Origin: an uncultured Lachnospiraceae bacterium
GTDB lineage: Bacteria > Bacillota > Clostridia > Lachnospirales > Lachnospiraceae
Direction of reading: 5' to 3'
NCBI GenBank assembly: GCA_910588845.1
Contig: CAJURU010000005.1
Location: 102,637 to 166,636, forward strand
Length of the DNA: 64,000 nucleotides
The position numbers and the translations under genes were made by a program. Below, piece after piece: positions 8,242 through 16,409 of this stretch. Under the pieces are notes generated by a model. The model did not search any database and was not told the DNA's origin. It was given only the letters and a program-made list of their open reading frames with translations. Every line of letters begins with the position of its first letter. Position 1 is the stretch's first letter.

Positions 8242-9552
8242 GTGGAAGAAAATCGAAAGAGCAGGAGAATGTTACTTACGGCGTTGTTTGTGCTGGCTGT
8301 GCCGCTGGTACTGACCGGGATTATATCATCTATCGTCCTGCGGCTTGTTGCCCGCGGAGAGCTGTCTGTATTTTTAGGCACTGTGTGTCTGGTAGCGGTG
8401 TTGGTGGTCGTCCTTATCGTTGTCTTTTTTATGGCGCGGCAGTTACTGAACCGTATTCATAACCTGGTGGGGAATCTTGATCAGATTGCGGACGGCACGC
8501 TTTCCATGAAAGAAAATAAGCTTTCCGAGCGCAATGATGAGATTGGACAGATGATGCGCTCCGTCAATAGTATGGTGGTTTCCTTTGCGCGCATTATCAC
8601 GAGTGTGAAAAATGCTACAGAATCGTTGGTAAAAGTTTCTGAAGATTTCACCCATTCGTTCCGTGAGATGGAATCATCCATGCATCAGGTGGGGAAGGAA
8701 GTTAATTCGATTGGAATTAACACAATTTCCCAGTCCCAGAGAACGAATGAGATAGGCACGCAGATTATAGATATGAGCCATGCCGTTGATGCAATTGTGC
8801 AGAATGTGGATACTCTGAGCCGCAGTGCAGATAAGATGAGGGAGTGCAGCGAGGCGGCGGAAAATATTATGAACGAGTTAGTATCTATCAATGAGGCCAG
8901 CAGCAAAGCAATAGAAGATGTGCGGGCTCAGACGGACGTGACGAACCAGTCGGCGATGCAGATCCGTACTGTTACAGAAATTATTACAGGAATTTCCAGC
9001 CAGACGAATCTGCTTGCCCTCAATGCGAGCATTGAGGCGGCGCGTGCGGGCGATATGGGCAAAGGATTTGCCGTTGTGGCAGAAGAAATCCGCGCTCTGG
9101 CGGATCAGTCGCGTGAATCCTCGGAGCAGATTAATGCCATCGTCAATGAGTTAATTGAGAATTCCAATGTCAGCGTAGACACTACACAGAAAGTTTCAGA
9201 GGCATTTGAAAGACAGACGGTGCAGATTAGCCAGACGGAAAAAGTATTTGCTTCCCTGAATCAAGAGATTGAGCAGGTGAGCGGTGCAATTGGAGGAATC
9301 AGTGAGGAAGTTAAGGAGTTACAGGAGTCCAAAGAAATTATTGACAATGGAATTACGACATTGACAGAGGCGGCGGAGGCAAATTCGACGAGCGCCCAGG
9401 AAACATTACAGGCAATGGATGTTTTTGAGGGCATTGTGACAGAGTGTAAGGAATCCACGGAGCAGGTCAAGACGGTGTCCGACGGCCTGGTGGAGAACAT
9501 AAAGAAATTTAATGTGAACGATTTGAAAAAAGAAGTAAAAGAGATGTTGTAG
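8242..9552 (+). CDS. methyl-accepting chemotaxis protein without a large sensor domain
   Basis: 436-aa chemoreceptor. Two hydrophobic segments (about residues 11-33 and 45-67) are joined by only about a dozen residues, so there is almost no extracellular domain. A HAMP-like segment (RIHNLVGNLDQIADGTLS) follows, then a long helical signalling domain with the conserved hairpin tip region ISSQTNLLALNASIEAARAG. The GTG at 8242 is chosen because a perfect AAGGAGG is 8 nt upstream; an overlapping ATG one base earlier is out of frame. It probably signals to CheA/CheW through membrane or cytoplasmic cues. No che genes are near. A terminator follows. Confidence 0.88.
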   Translation: MEENRKSRRMLLTALFVLAVPLVLTGIISSIVLRLVARGELSVFLGTVCLVAVLVVVLIVVFFMARQLLNRIHNLVGNLDQIADGTLSMKENKLSERNDEIGQMMRSVNSMVVSFARIITSVKNATESLVKVSEDFTHSFREMESSMHQVGKEVNSIGINTISQSQRTNEIGTQIIDMSHAVDAIVQNVDTLSRSADKMRECSEAAENIMNELVSINEASSKAIEDVRAQTDVTNQSAMQIRTVTEIITGISSQTNLLALNASIEAARAGDMGKGFAVVAEEIRALADQSRESSEQINAIVNELIENSNVSVDTTQKVSEAFERQTVQISQTEKVFASLNQEIEQVSGAIGGISEEVKELQESKEIIDNGITTLTEAAEANSTSAQETLQAMDVFEGIVTECKESTEQVKTVSDGLVENIKKFNVNDLKKEVKEML

Positions 9553-9571
9553 TGATTTAGGGAAATGACAG

Positions 9572-9616
9572 GAAGTATCCATTCAGAAAGAATTCGTGAA
9601 TGGTGCTTCTTTTTTT
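9572..9616 (+). terminator. terminator after the chemoreceptor gene
   Basis: Hairpin GAAGTATCCATTC / GAATGGTGCTTC with an 11-nt loop, followed by T7. Confidence 0.8.
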
Positions 9617-9706
9617 CTGGAATATCTGGCATAAAAAGTGCAACATTTTGTAAGTGATTTGACTCTGTATAGATGAAATGCATTTCAAAGGGAGGTTGAG
9701 GAGAAT

Positions 9707-10165
9707 ATGGAAGAGTTTATGCTATGTTATGAAAAAGTATATCCGCAGTTATACCGAACCGCCCTGTACTATATGAGGAATCGCCAGGAGGCGGAAGATG
9801 CGGTGCAGGATGCGGTACTGACTGCTTACGAAAAGTTTTACCAGCTCAGGGATAAAGAAAAGTTTGCACCTTGGATTATGCAGATTTTGGTGAACCGGTG
9901 CAAGCGGAGGATGCGGGAATGGTTTCGCAAGGAGGAGGACATTGAGCAACTCTCCATATCCCAGGAAACAGATTTTGCCGCGGCATCTGCGGTCAGACAG
10001 GCGTATTGGGAATTGAAAGAGGAAGAACGCCTCATAGTGGGACTGTTTGTGTTCGGTGGATATACCAGCGAGGAGATAGCCGGGATTCTTAATAAAAATC
10101 ACAGTACCGTCCGTTCCAAATACCGGCGGGCGCTTCAAAAAATGAGAAAGAAACTGGAGGTGTGA
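9707..10165 (+). CDS. ECF-type RNA polymerase sigma factor
   Basis: 152-aa sigma-70 family protein with region 2 (RNRQEAEDAVQDAVLTAYE) and region 4 (YTSEEIAGILNKNHSTVRSK) joined by a short linker, the ECF layout. GAGGAG precedes the ATG. Its stop overlaps the start of the membrane beta-propeller gene, so the two are translationally coupled; this is the usual arrangement of an ECF sigma factor and its membrane regulator. A TGCAAC at 9639 could be part of an ECF-type self promoter, but a matching -10 is not clear. Target genes are unknown. Confidence 0.88.
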   Translation: MEEFMLCYEKVYPQLYRTALYYMRNRQEAEDAVQDAVLTAYEKFYQLRDKEKFAPWIMQILVNRCKRRMREWFRKEEDIEQLSISQETDFAAASAVRQAYWELKEEERLIVGLFVFGGYTSEEIAGILNKNHSTVRSKYRRALQKMRKKLEV

Positions 10166-12693
10166 TGATGCGTAAGGGCGAAATGAAAAACGAATGGCAG
10201 GAAGAAGATATCAGACAATTTTTGCTGGAGAGCGCCGGGGAAGAATTAATTCCAGACAGCCTGCACCCTGATAAAATGAAAGAGTGGCTGCGGCAGCAGA
10301 CGAAGGAAACGGAGGGGCCTATGGGAAGACGGAAAGATAGAATTAATGAAGAGTTTATGGTAACACAGAAAGAAAGAATGGAAGAAGAGCCTGTGGTAAC
10401 ACAGGAGGAAAGTATAGAAGAAGAGCCTGTGGTAACACAGGAGGAAAGAATGGAAGAAGAGCCTGTGGTAACACAGAAAGAAAGAATGGAAGAAGAGCCT
10501 GTGGTAATACAGGAGGAAAGAATGGAAGAGGAGCCTGTGATAACACAGAAGGAAAGAAAAGCAGAAGAATCTATGGAGGATCAGGAGAAGAAAGAGCAGA
10601 AGAGACCAGCCGGAAAGCGAGTGAAATATATTGGCTTGTGGTGCGGCACATTCGCGGCGGCGGCCTGCTTGGTATTGGTCTTATTTGCAACAGTAAGAAA
10701 TATAGGAGGAGATACCTCTCGCGATGGGGATGATTTGGCTATGAAAGAGGATGCCGCAGCGGATGATGCGGACATAGAGGAAGGCGGGTTTCAGGAGGGG
10801 ACAACGTATGCGAAACTATATCAGTCGTTTGGCAGGTACTGGAGTGAGCAAGAAGAGCTTTACCGAATGGAAACAGCAGAGAGCGCGGATGTCGCTGTGG
10901 ATGATGCAGCCGCAGGTGAAGTTGCCGGTTCTGGCGGCGAGGACGTAAATGATGCGGCAATGGATGCAGCTGCCAGTGATACGTCATATTCAGAAGGAGG
11001 GATAAATGAGACTGTTCTTGATAAGGGCGGTGATTCTGATATGTCAGGACCTGTTGCTTCTGGAGAAGATGTTGGGCAAAAAGAAGACGGCGCCGAGGAT
11101 TATGGAAAGACAAACCAGCAGGAGGAGGCAGTAGAGGAAGCCGATATAATTAAGAATGATGGGAGATATCTTTACCGGGTAGTTGAACGCGGAGAAAGTA
11201 ATCTGGGTTACTCAGTAAGGATTGTTGACACCAAGGATGGGTTGAAAGAAGCATCAATGGTTGGTGACTTTGAAATAGTTCAGAACATTTATGTATGGGA
11301 AGATAAACTGGTGGTCTTAGAACCCGGCTGGGCTATGAATGGTGACAGTGGGACAGAGGAGATGAGCACGGGCGCGGAAATTGCCGATGCGGATTTGGAG
11401 CCTAGTTATCCTTATTGCAGAATTCATGTTTATGATATCTCAGACCGAACATCCCCCCAGGAATACCATACGTTTACAGTCAAAGGGAGCTATCTGGATT
11501 CAAGAATTTCCGGCGGGTATTTGTACTTTTTTGCCATCTGTGACACAAGCAAACCGGAAAAAGCGGACGATTTAAAAATGTATGTTCCTATGATGGACGG
11601 CAAGCCTATGTCAGAGGATAAGATTACGCTTCCAGGAGGGAGCAATACAGCGTCTTATCTGGTGATGGCGTCTGTGGATATGGCGCGTCCTGATACGTTT
11701 ACAGATACGCGGGCATTGGTGGCGTCGGCAGACAGACTTTATGTGAGCCAGGAGAATATTTATCTGGCAGACACGCAGTATGCTTCCTACAACGAGGAGG
11801 GGAATCAGTCGGACAGTACTACGCTGTATCGTTTCTCCTACAAAGATGGAAAAATGCGCAAAGAGGCGATGGGCAAAGTCAAAGGAACGCTGAGGGATGA
11901 TATGGCGATGAACGAGTACGACGGATATTTGCGTCTGGTAACTACCGTGCAGTCCCAGAATGTTACAAAGGTAATAGATGATATATCGGGAGAGTTTCTC
12001 GGATATGATGATATTGAGTCTAGGATGACAAACAGTCTATATGTATTGGATTCCAATTTAAAAACCGTTGGCAAAATTGAAGATATTGCGCCGGATGAGC
12101 GCATATATTCTGCCAGATTTATGGGGAAGTCCGGTTACTTTGTAACATTCCGGGAGACAGATCCATTGTTTTCAGTGGACTTGTCTAATCCCAGAGAGCC
12201 TAAAGTTTTGGGAGAACTGAAAATCAGCGGATTTTCTGAATATCTCCATTTCTATGCAGACAATTTACTTCTTGGGATTGGCATGGAGGCGGACGAGAAG
12301 ACCGGAGCGACAGAATGCATAAAATTGTCCATGTTTGATATTTCCAACCCTCAAGACGTGAAAGAACAGTCTAAGCTGCTTTTATCAGAATTTGATTATT
12401 CGGAGGCGCTTTATAACTACAAAGCGGTATTGATTGATGCAAAGAAGAATCTATTTGGTTTTTGCGCAGATGATTATTATGGTGATGACAGCAGGACTAT
12501 ATATATGCTTTTTACGTTTAAGGACGGTAATTTTGCTAAAGTTATGGAAATCGACTGCAGCGACTATGAGCGGTATGGTTATGAGGTCAGAGGAACCTAT
12601 ATAGGAGAAAGATTTTTCCTGTTTGCAGAGAATGGGGTAGTGGAAGAGTATGGTCTGGCAGATGGCAGAAAAGTTGCGACGCTGGAACCGTGA
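10165..12693 (+). CDS. membrane-anchored beta-propeller protein, probable sigma-factor regulator
   Basis: About 842 aa. N-terminal cytoplasmic part (1-150) starts with a short acidic helix region and then six 12-residue repeats close to VTQxERMEEEPV. One membrane segment (about 155-177, CGTFAAAACLVLVLFATV) is followed by an acidic low-complexity stalk and a large extracellular domain (about 320-840) like the secreted C-terminal beta-propeller family (Beta_propel): EEADIIKNDGRYLYRV and VYDISDRTSPQ are typical. Overlapping TGATG with the ECF sigma gene and GGAGG before the start indicate coupling; ATG at 10168 is an alternative start. By position it may act as anti-sigma factor sensing the envelope, though no classical zinc anti-sigma motif is visible. 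Confidence 0.75.
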   Translation: MMRKGEMKNEWQEEDIRQFLLESAGEELIPDSLHPDKMKEWLRQQTKETEGPMGRRKDRINEEFMVTQKERMEEEPVVTQEESIEEEPVVTQEERMEEEPVVTQKERMEEEPVVIQEERMEEEPVITQKERKAEESMEDQEKKEQKRPAGKRVKYIGLWCGTFAAAACLVLVLFATVRNIGGDTSRDGDDLAMKEDAAADDADIEEGGFQEGTTYAKLYQSFGRYWSEQEELYRMETAESADVAVDDAAAGEVAGSGGEDVNDAAMDAAASDTSYSEGGINETVLDKGGDSDMSGPVASGEDVGQKEDGAEDYGKTNQQEEAVEEADIIKNDGRYLYRVVERGESNLGYSVRIVDTKDGLKEASMVGDFEIVQNIYVWEDKLVVLEPGWAMNGDSGTEEMSTGAEIADADLEPSYPYCRIHVYDISDRTSPQEYHTFTVKGSYLDSRISGGYLYFFAICDTSKPEKADDLKMYVPMMDGKPMSEDKITLPGGSNTASYLVMASVDMARPDTFTDTRALVASADRLYVSQENIYLADTQYASYNEEGNQSDSTTLYRFSYKDGKMRKEAMGKVKGTLRDDMAMNEYDGYLRLVTTVQSQNVTKVIDDISGEFLGYDDIESRMTNSLYVLDSNLKTVGKIEDIAPDERIYSARFMGKSGYFVTFRETDPLFSVDLSNPREPKVLGELKISGFSEYLHFYADNLLLGIGMEADEKTGATECIKLSMFDISNPQDVKEQSKLLLSEFDYSEALYNYKAVLIDAKKNLFGFCADDYYGDDSRTIYMLFTFKDGNFAKVMEIDCSDYERYGYEVRGTYIGERFFLFAENGVVEEYGLADGRKVATLEP
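10360..10575 (+). repeat. six in-frame 36-bp tandem repeats
   Basis: Units of 36 nt encode VTQKERMEEEPV-like 12-mers with few changes between copies. They lie in the cytoplasmic part of the beta-propeller protein. The last copy is the most diverged. Confidence 0.9.
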
Positions 12694-12713
12694 CGCTGGT
12701 AAGAGTGGAATTA

Positions 12714-12758
12714 CTTGAGACCGTTTCAAGTTTTGTGTAAACTTGAGACGGTCTCGAG
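12714..12758. repeat. long inverted repeat resembling IS256-type ends
   Basis: 20-bp arms (12714-12733 and 12739-12758) match at 18 of 20 positions around a 5-nt loop. The core AAGTTTTGTGTAAAC recurs in reverse at 12784-12799 (GGTTTACACAAACTTT). This resembles terminal inverted repeats of IS256-family elements from memory, without any transposase between. It could also serve as a terminator for the beta-propeller gene, although no clear T-run follows. Confidence 0.5.
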
Positions 12759-12830
12759 CAATTCTATCTTACATCAGTTTGGAGGTTTACACAAACTTTG
12801 GGATAGTTCCTATCCTGCCGCCGGTTCTTG

Positions 12831-12998
12831 CTAATTTTTGTTTTCCAGCTCTTTGTAAACCTTATCAATTCCTATACGGATTATATCTGATTCAGACATA
12901 TTCAGCTTTTGACAGCATAATTTTAATTTTTCTACATCTGATTCAGACATTCTTGCTCTTTTAACAATCGTTTTGGGATTGTCGGTCGGTCTACCCAT
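12831..12998 (-). CDS. small ribbon-helix-helix-like protein, 55 aa
   Basis: Starts MGRPTDNPKTIVKRARM and ends with SESDIIRIGIDKVYKELEN. The layout (short basic N-terminus, then a MSESDVEKL helix and a second helix with DIIRIGI) fits small CopG/Arc-type DNA-binding proteins common on mobile elements of Clostridia; the family call is from pattern only. The Shine-Dalgarno is weak (AGAGAAAAAGAG). It sits in the accessory patch next to another tiny gene on the same strand. Confidence 0.6.
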   Translation of the reverse strand: MGRPTDNPKTIVKRARMSESDVEKLKLCCQKLNMSESDIIRIGIDKVYKELENKN

Positions 12999-13108
12999 TC
13001 TCTTTTTCTCTACGGTTCATCACTTCCTATCTTGCCCTTTCAGCCAATAAGTGCTATTATTAGCTTTGGGAGATTGGGCGGCGGCAAGCCCGCCCTTTCT
13101 GCTATTCC

Positions 13109-13249
13109 TTAATCTTCCAAATCCTGCTGAATTTCTTCAAGCATTACATCAATTTTCTTGTCCCTCTCATTTGCGTCTTTTTCGCTTTTTAATTCCTCTA
13201 AATCTCTTTTAAATCTTCTAAGCCAACCTTTCCATTGTTTATCTGTCAT
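13109..13249 (-). CDS. small charged helical protein, 46 aa, unknown function
   Basis: Starts MTDKQWKGWLRRFKRDLEEL and is highly charged throughout, predicted to be one or two helices. GGAGGT lies 7 nt before the ATG and a promoter with a palindromic spacer lies further upstream, so it is probably expressed. I do not recognise a named family; similar tiny proteins accompany integrative elements. A GC-rich hairpin (GGGCGG/CCGCCC, about 13076-13096) follows its stop. Confidence 0.6.
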   Translation of the reverse strand: MTDKQWKGWLRRFKRDLEELKSEKDANERDKKIDVMLEEIQQDLED

Positions 13250-13316
13250 GTTTAATACCTCCATATGGTTTATTCTCCTTTCCGCTAAGGTCTTGCCGTT
13301 CCTTAACTGTAATTAA

Positions 13317-13345
13317 ATTATAACTTATGTAGCTACAAAAGTAAA
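13317..13345 (-). promoter_or_regulatory. promoter with internal palindrome for the two tiny genes
   Basis: On the minus strand TTTACT (13345-13340), 17-nt spacer and TATAAT (13322-13317). The spacer holds the perfect 10-bp palindrome TGTAGCTACA (13328-13337), a likely operator; the ribbon-helix-helix-like protein downstream is a candidate binder. Confidence 0.55.
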
Positions 13346-13422
13346 GAGATATTTTAATTTATTCTGAATAATAAAAATTTATAGCATCTGGACTTTCCAT
13401 AAAACATGCCTAATTAAAATGC

Positions 13423-13469
13423 AGCAGGGCAAAGAGCCAGTATATATTTATGGCCATCTTTGCCCTGCT
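13423..13469. terminator. strong hairpin, possible bidirectional terminator
   Basis: Perfect arms AGCAGGGCAAAGA / TCTTTGCCCTGCT with an additional inner GCCA/TGGC pair and an AT-rich loop. There is no long T-run on either side, so the terminator role is uncertain. Confidence 0.45.
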
Positions 13470-13696
13470 ATCTATATAATATACTCCTATTATATAGAAA
13501 CAACTGAAAGAGGCGAAATAAGACAGTTTTTCAAGTACCTTTTCGCTTTTTCGTTTCTGTGGGCGCTCCTAATGGCTAAAACTAGGGGTTTTACGGCACA
13601 TTCAATAAAAATTCAAGGATTCATTAAATCAACAGAGTTTTGTGTCATTACTATAAATTGTGGCTTGAAAAATATTTTGTCATGAATTTTGTCATG

Positions 13697-13727
13697 AAAA
13701 ACAAAAACCGCCTATTTCTAGGCGGTT
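13697..13727 (-). terminator. terminator of tRNA-Gly
   Basis: On the minus strand AACCGCCTA-GAAA-TAGGCGGTT is followed by TTTGTTTTT, directly after the tRNA 3' end. Confidence 0.85.
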
Positions 13728-13734
13728 AAATAGC

Positions 13735-13805
13735 AGCAGATAACGGGAGTCGAACCCGCCTTTCCAGCTTGGGAAGCTGGTGTTCTACCGATGAACCATA
13801 TCTGC
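13735..13805 (-). tRNA. tRNA-Gly (anticodon CCC)
   Basis: On the minus strand the acceptor arms GCAGATA and TATCTGC pair over 7 bp. The D arm has GTTC/GAAC; the anticodon stem CCAGC/GCTGG encloses TTCCCAA, giving anticodon CCC; the T arm is GCGGGTTCGACTCCCGT. CCA is not encoded. It stands alone with its own terminator. Confidence 0.93.
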
Positions 13806-13900
13806 GTGAATCATATTTATTATAACACAACTAAGCTAGAATGCAAGAAAATTTTTAAATTTCTCACTTGCATTATTATTCGGCTTTCAAAGCGAACGAA

Positions 13901-14704
13901 TTACAAAGGATAAAATACAGGCTTTCGTTTACAAAAAACTGTGAAATAATGAAATCCGGCGTCTTTCAGGATATTTGTTACTTTTCTGAAATCATATGCC
14001 ACATGCTCGGGCTTGTGGGCATCTGCTCCAATCGTAACGATTTCGCCGCCCATTTCCCGGTAACGTTTGAGAATGGCTTCTGTTGGGTTAGGGTGTCCAA
14101 GGCCGTATTTAAAGCCTCCCGTATTGATTTCTATGCCTTTACCCCTTTGAATAAGAATTCGTAAAATTTCATCAATTACATCCGCAAATTTGTCGTAGGT
14201 ATAATACTTGTTAGTGTTCGGGCCATAGCGCACGATATAGTCAAGGTGTCCATAAACGTCAAAGCAGTCGAAAACAGCAAGGTTTTCCAAAATGGATTCA
14301 AAGTACTCGCGGTAAGCTTCGTCCTCGATTTTGCCCACAAAATATTCTGGATAGTAAGGATCCTCCCCGTTTATCCAGTGAGAAGAGCCGATGACGAAGT
14401 CAAACGGATATTCCTGTATAATTTGTGGCAGTAAATCTTTCAGATATGTTTGTAAGCCAATTTCTACGCCGATATATATAGGAAATTTATCTTGCGACTG
14501 CGTCTGAAAACGTTTCATTTCCTTAAAATATGCAGGGATGTCAAGAGGAAAGAGGTCGGGCGTGGTCTGTGTCTTTTCAAGGTCTAAGTGATCGGTAAAG
14601 CAAATGCCGCCAACACCGGCATTTATGGAGGCCGCTATCATTTCCGCGGTGTCCGCTTCGCTGTCAACAGAAAAATGCGTGTGCATATGTGTGTCCCAGA
14701 GCAT
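13901..14704 (-). CDS. hisK: PHP-domain histidinol-phosphatase (HisJ/HisK type)
   Basis: 267-aa PHP-family metal-dependent phosphoesterase. The N-terminal DTHMHTHFSVDSEA carries the metal-binding HxH; other PHP motifs are CFTDHLDL, YIGVEIG, VIGSSHW, YGHLDYIVRYG and IGADAHKPEHV. Such proteins hydrolyse histidinol phosphate in histidine synthesis, though some members act on other sugar phosphates. GGGAGG precedes the ATG. No his genes are near, so the substrate is inferred from the family. Confidence 0.8.
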   Translation of the reverse strand: MLWDTHMHTHFSVDSEADTAEMIAASINAGVGGICFTDHLDLEKTQTTPDLFPLDIPAYFKEMKRFQTQSQDKFPIYIGVEIGLQTYLKDLLPQIIQEYPFDFVIGSSHWINGEDPYYPEYFVGKIEDEAYREYFESILENLAVFDCFDVYGHLDYIVRYGPNTNKYYTYDKFADVIDEILRILIQRGKGIEINTGGFKYGLGHPNPTEAILKRYREMGGEIVTIGADAHKPEHVAYDFRKVTNILKDAGFHYFTVFCKRKPVFYPL

Positions 14705-15023
14705 AAAACGCCTCCCAAATTAAAAATAGAAAACAATAAGCCCAGAAACTATCAAACATGTGAAGAAGCAAATAAGATTGTTAGTTTCTTGGTGGTTCCC
14801 CAAAGTTACCAGATAATCATAGAACAGAATTATGGCTTTGTCAAAAGAAAAATTTCTTCGGCATGATTCGCCCATAAATTTGGCGATGGCTGGACTGTTA
14901 CTAAAACTTTCACAAAGTTGAAAAAGCCCCTTGAATTTTTGCATAAAATTAGTTAGAATAGAGACAAGTTGGGTAATATATCCAAGGAAATACCAAATTC
15001 ATTCAAAATTAGGAGGAATTATC
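14705..15023. other. 319-bp divergent intergenic region before gap
   Basis: Holds the gap promoter near 14931-14959 and its 65-nt leader. The minus strand can be read as an open 74-codon stretch at 14720-14944, but it has no ribosome-binding site and is not supported as a gene. Confidence 0.5.
14931..14959 (+). promoter_or_regulatory. sigma-A promoter of gap
   Basis: TTGAAT (14931-14936), 17-nt spacer, TAGAAT (14954-14959). Confidence 0.65.
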
Positions 15024-16040
15024 ATGTCAGTAAGAGTAGCAATTAATGGTTTTGGACGTATCGGCCGTTTAGCATTCAGACAGATGTTTGGTGCAGAGGG
15101 ATACGAAGTAGTAGCAATCAACGATTTAACAAGCCCGAAAATGTTAGCGCATCTGTTAAAGTATGATTCATCTCAGGGCAAGTATGAATTGGCAGATAAG
15201 GTAACAGCAGGCGAAGATTCCATTACAGTTGATGGAAAAGAAATCAAAATCTACGCTTTCCCAGATGCAAATAACTGCCCATGGGGAGATTTGAAGGTTG
15301 ACGTTGTTCTGGAGTGCTCCGGATTCTACACCTCCAAGGATAAAGCACAGGCTCACATCAACGCTGGCGCTCGTAAAGTTGTTATCTCTGCTCCGGCAGG
15401 CAACGACCTTCCTACTATTGTTTTCAATACAAACCACGATACATTGAAAGCTGACGATACTATCATTTCCGCAGCTTCCTGTACAACAAACTGCCTGGCT
15501 CCTATGGCTGATGCATTGAACAAATATGCAGCAATCCAGTCCGGTATCATGTGCACCATCCATGCATACACAGGCGATCAGATGACATTAGACGGACCGC
15601 AGAGAAAAGGCGATCTGAGAAGATCTCGTGCAGCAGCAGTTAATATCGTTCCGAACAGCACAGGCGCAGCAAAAGCAATCGGCTTGGTTATTCCTGAATT
15701 GAACGGCAAGTTAATCGGTTCTGCACAGCGTGTTCCGACCCCGACAGGTTCAACTACTATCTTAACGGCAGTTGTTAAGGGCAATGATGTAACTGTTGAC
15801 GGAATCAATGCAGCTATGAAGGCAGCAGCTAACGAGTCCTTCGGTTACAATGAGGATGAGATCGTTTCTTCCGATATCGTAGGCATGAGATTTGGTTCTC
15901 TGTTCGATGCAACTCAGACCATGGTTTCCAAGGTTTCTGATGACTTATATGAAGTACAGGTTGTTTCCTGGTATGACAACGAGAACAGCTACACCAGCCA
16001 GATGGTTCGTACAATCAAATATTTCAGTGAGTTAGCATAG
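15024..16040 (+). CDS. gap: glyceraldehyde-3-phosphate dehydrogenase
   Basis: 338-aa NAD-dependent enzyme that oxidises and phosphorylates glyceraldehyde 3-phosphate. The Rossmann motif INGFGRIGRLAF is at the N-terminus and the catalytic Cys153 lies in ISAASCTTNCLAP. The ATG at 15024 follows AGGAGGAATTATC; an upstream in-frame extension has no ribosome-binding site. Codon use is strongly biased as for a highly expressed gene. It is followed by a structured 3' region and terminator, so it can be transcribed separately from pgk and tpiA. Confidence 0.96.
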   Translation: MSVRVAINGFGRIGRLAFRQMFGAEGYEVVAINDLTSPKMLAHLLKYDSSQGKYELADKVTAGEDSITVDGKEIKIYAFPDANNCPWGDLKVDVVLECSGFYTSKDKAQAHINAGARKVVISAPAGNDLPTIVFNTNHDTLKADDTIISAASCTTNCLAPMADALNKYAAIQSGIMCTIHAYTGDQMTLDGPQRKGDLRRSRAAAVNIVPNSTGAAKAIGLVIPELNGKLIGSAQRVPTPTGSTTILTAVVKGNDVTVDGINAAMKAAANESFGYNEDEIVSSDIVGMRFGSLFDATQTMVSKVSDDLYEVQVVSWYDNENSYTSQMVRTIKYFSELA

Positions 16041-16049
16041 GCGTTGAGA

Positions 16050-16150
16050 CATTGAACAATTAGCGAAGGCGAGCCGTTGGCGCAGCCTGAGGTTAGTGTG
16101 AAAGCCGTTCTGTGAGAATAGCGAAATGTTATCTGCCGTTTGGCGAAGAT
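16050..16150 (+). repeat. 3'-flanking repeat element after gap (copy 1)
   Basis: Contains ATTAGCGAAGGCGAGCCG, GGCGCAG and then GTTCTGTGAGAATAGCGAAA. The same order of blocks is found directly after pgk (17619-17715). It is outside coding sequence. Confidence 0.65.
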
Positions 16151-16256
16151 TAAGTTTAGCGAACAGAACCGCCTTAATATTTAGTTGAAATATAATTGCA
16201 CGGTAGACTACCTTTTGAGGCGACAGGCTGCCAGAAGTGCAGATAAGACTCAGAAA

Positions 16257-16292
16257 GGGTCCGGTCTTTTTTTGGACCGGGCCCTATTTTCT
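16257..16292 (+). terminator. terminator after gap
   Basis: GGGTCCGGTC (16257-16266), an 8-nt loop and GACCGGGCCC (16275-16284) with a single G-U wobble, followed by TATTTTCTTC. Confidence 0.8.
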
Positions 16293-16345
16293 TCTATAGG
16301 AAAGACATTATCACGCCGAGGCGTGAAGGTTTCTTTTTTATAGAA
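16292..16345. repeat. AT-flanked hairpin element E1 upstream of pgk
   Basis: TTCTATAG and TATAGAA close a nested hairpin whose core is TCACGCC-GA-GGCGTGA. A diverged relative lies after tpiA at 18664-18720. Confidence 0.6.
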
Positions 16346-16370
16346 AAATAATATGCGCATGGTGTTTCTT

Positions 16371-16379
16371 TGATATAAT
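16371..16379 (+). promoter_or_regulatory. extended -10 promoter candidate for pgk
   Basis: TGATATAAT, an extended -10 box (TGnTATAAT), lies 31 nt before the pgk ATG. No good -35 is seen. Confidence 0.45.
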
Positions 16380-16409
16380 ACAAACAATTATTTTTAGGAG
16401 GAAATAAAG

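Larger units (their letters stand above)
13250..13696. other. AT-rich non-coding stretch beside tRNA-Gly
   Basis: Besides the promoter just described it contains a 13-bp perfect inverted repeat at 13423-13469 and two perfect tandem copies of ATTTTGTCATGA at 13674-13697. No gene is supported. Confidence 0.6.

Noticed and set aside
10360..10575. CRISPR-like regular repeats
   Set aside because: Contiguous 36-bp units without spacers that are translated in frame.
13419..13685. 88-codon plus-strand frame near tRNA-Gly
   Set aside because: Runs across a strong hairpin in AT-rich non-coding DNA and lacks a ribosome-binding site.
13674..13805. tRNA-Gly attachment site for an integrated element
   Set aside because: No second copy of the tRNA 3' end was seen in the neighbouring accessory patch and no integrase gene is present.
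14720..14944. 74-codon minus-strand frame upstream of gap
   Set aside because: No ribosome-binding site, overlaps the gap promoter, composition not protein-like.
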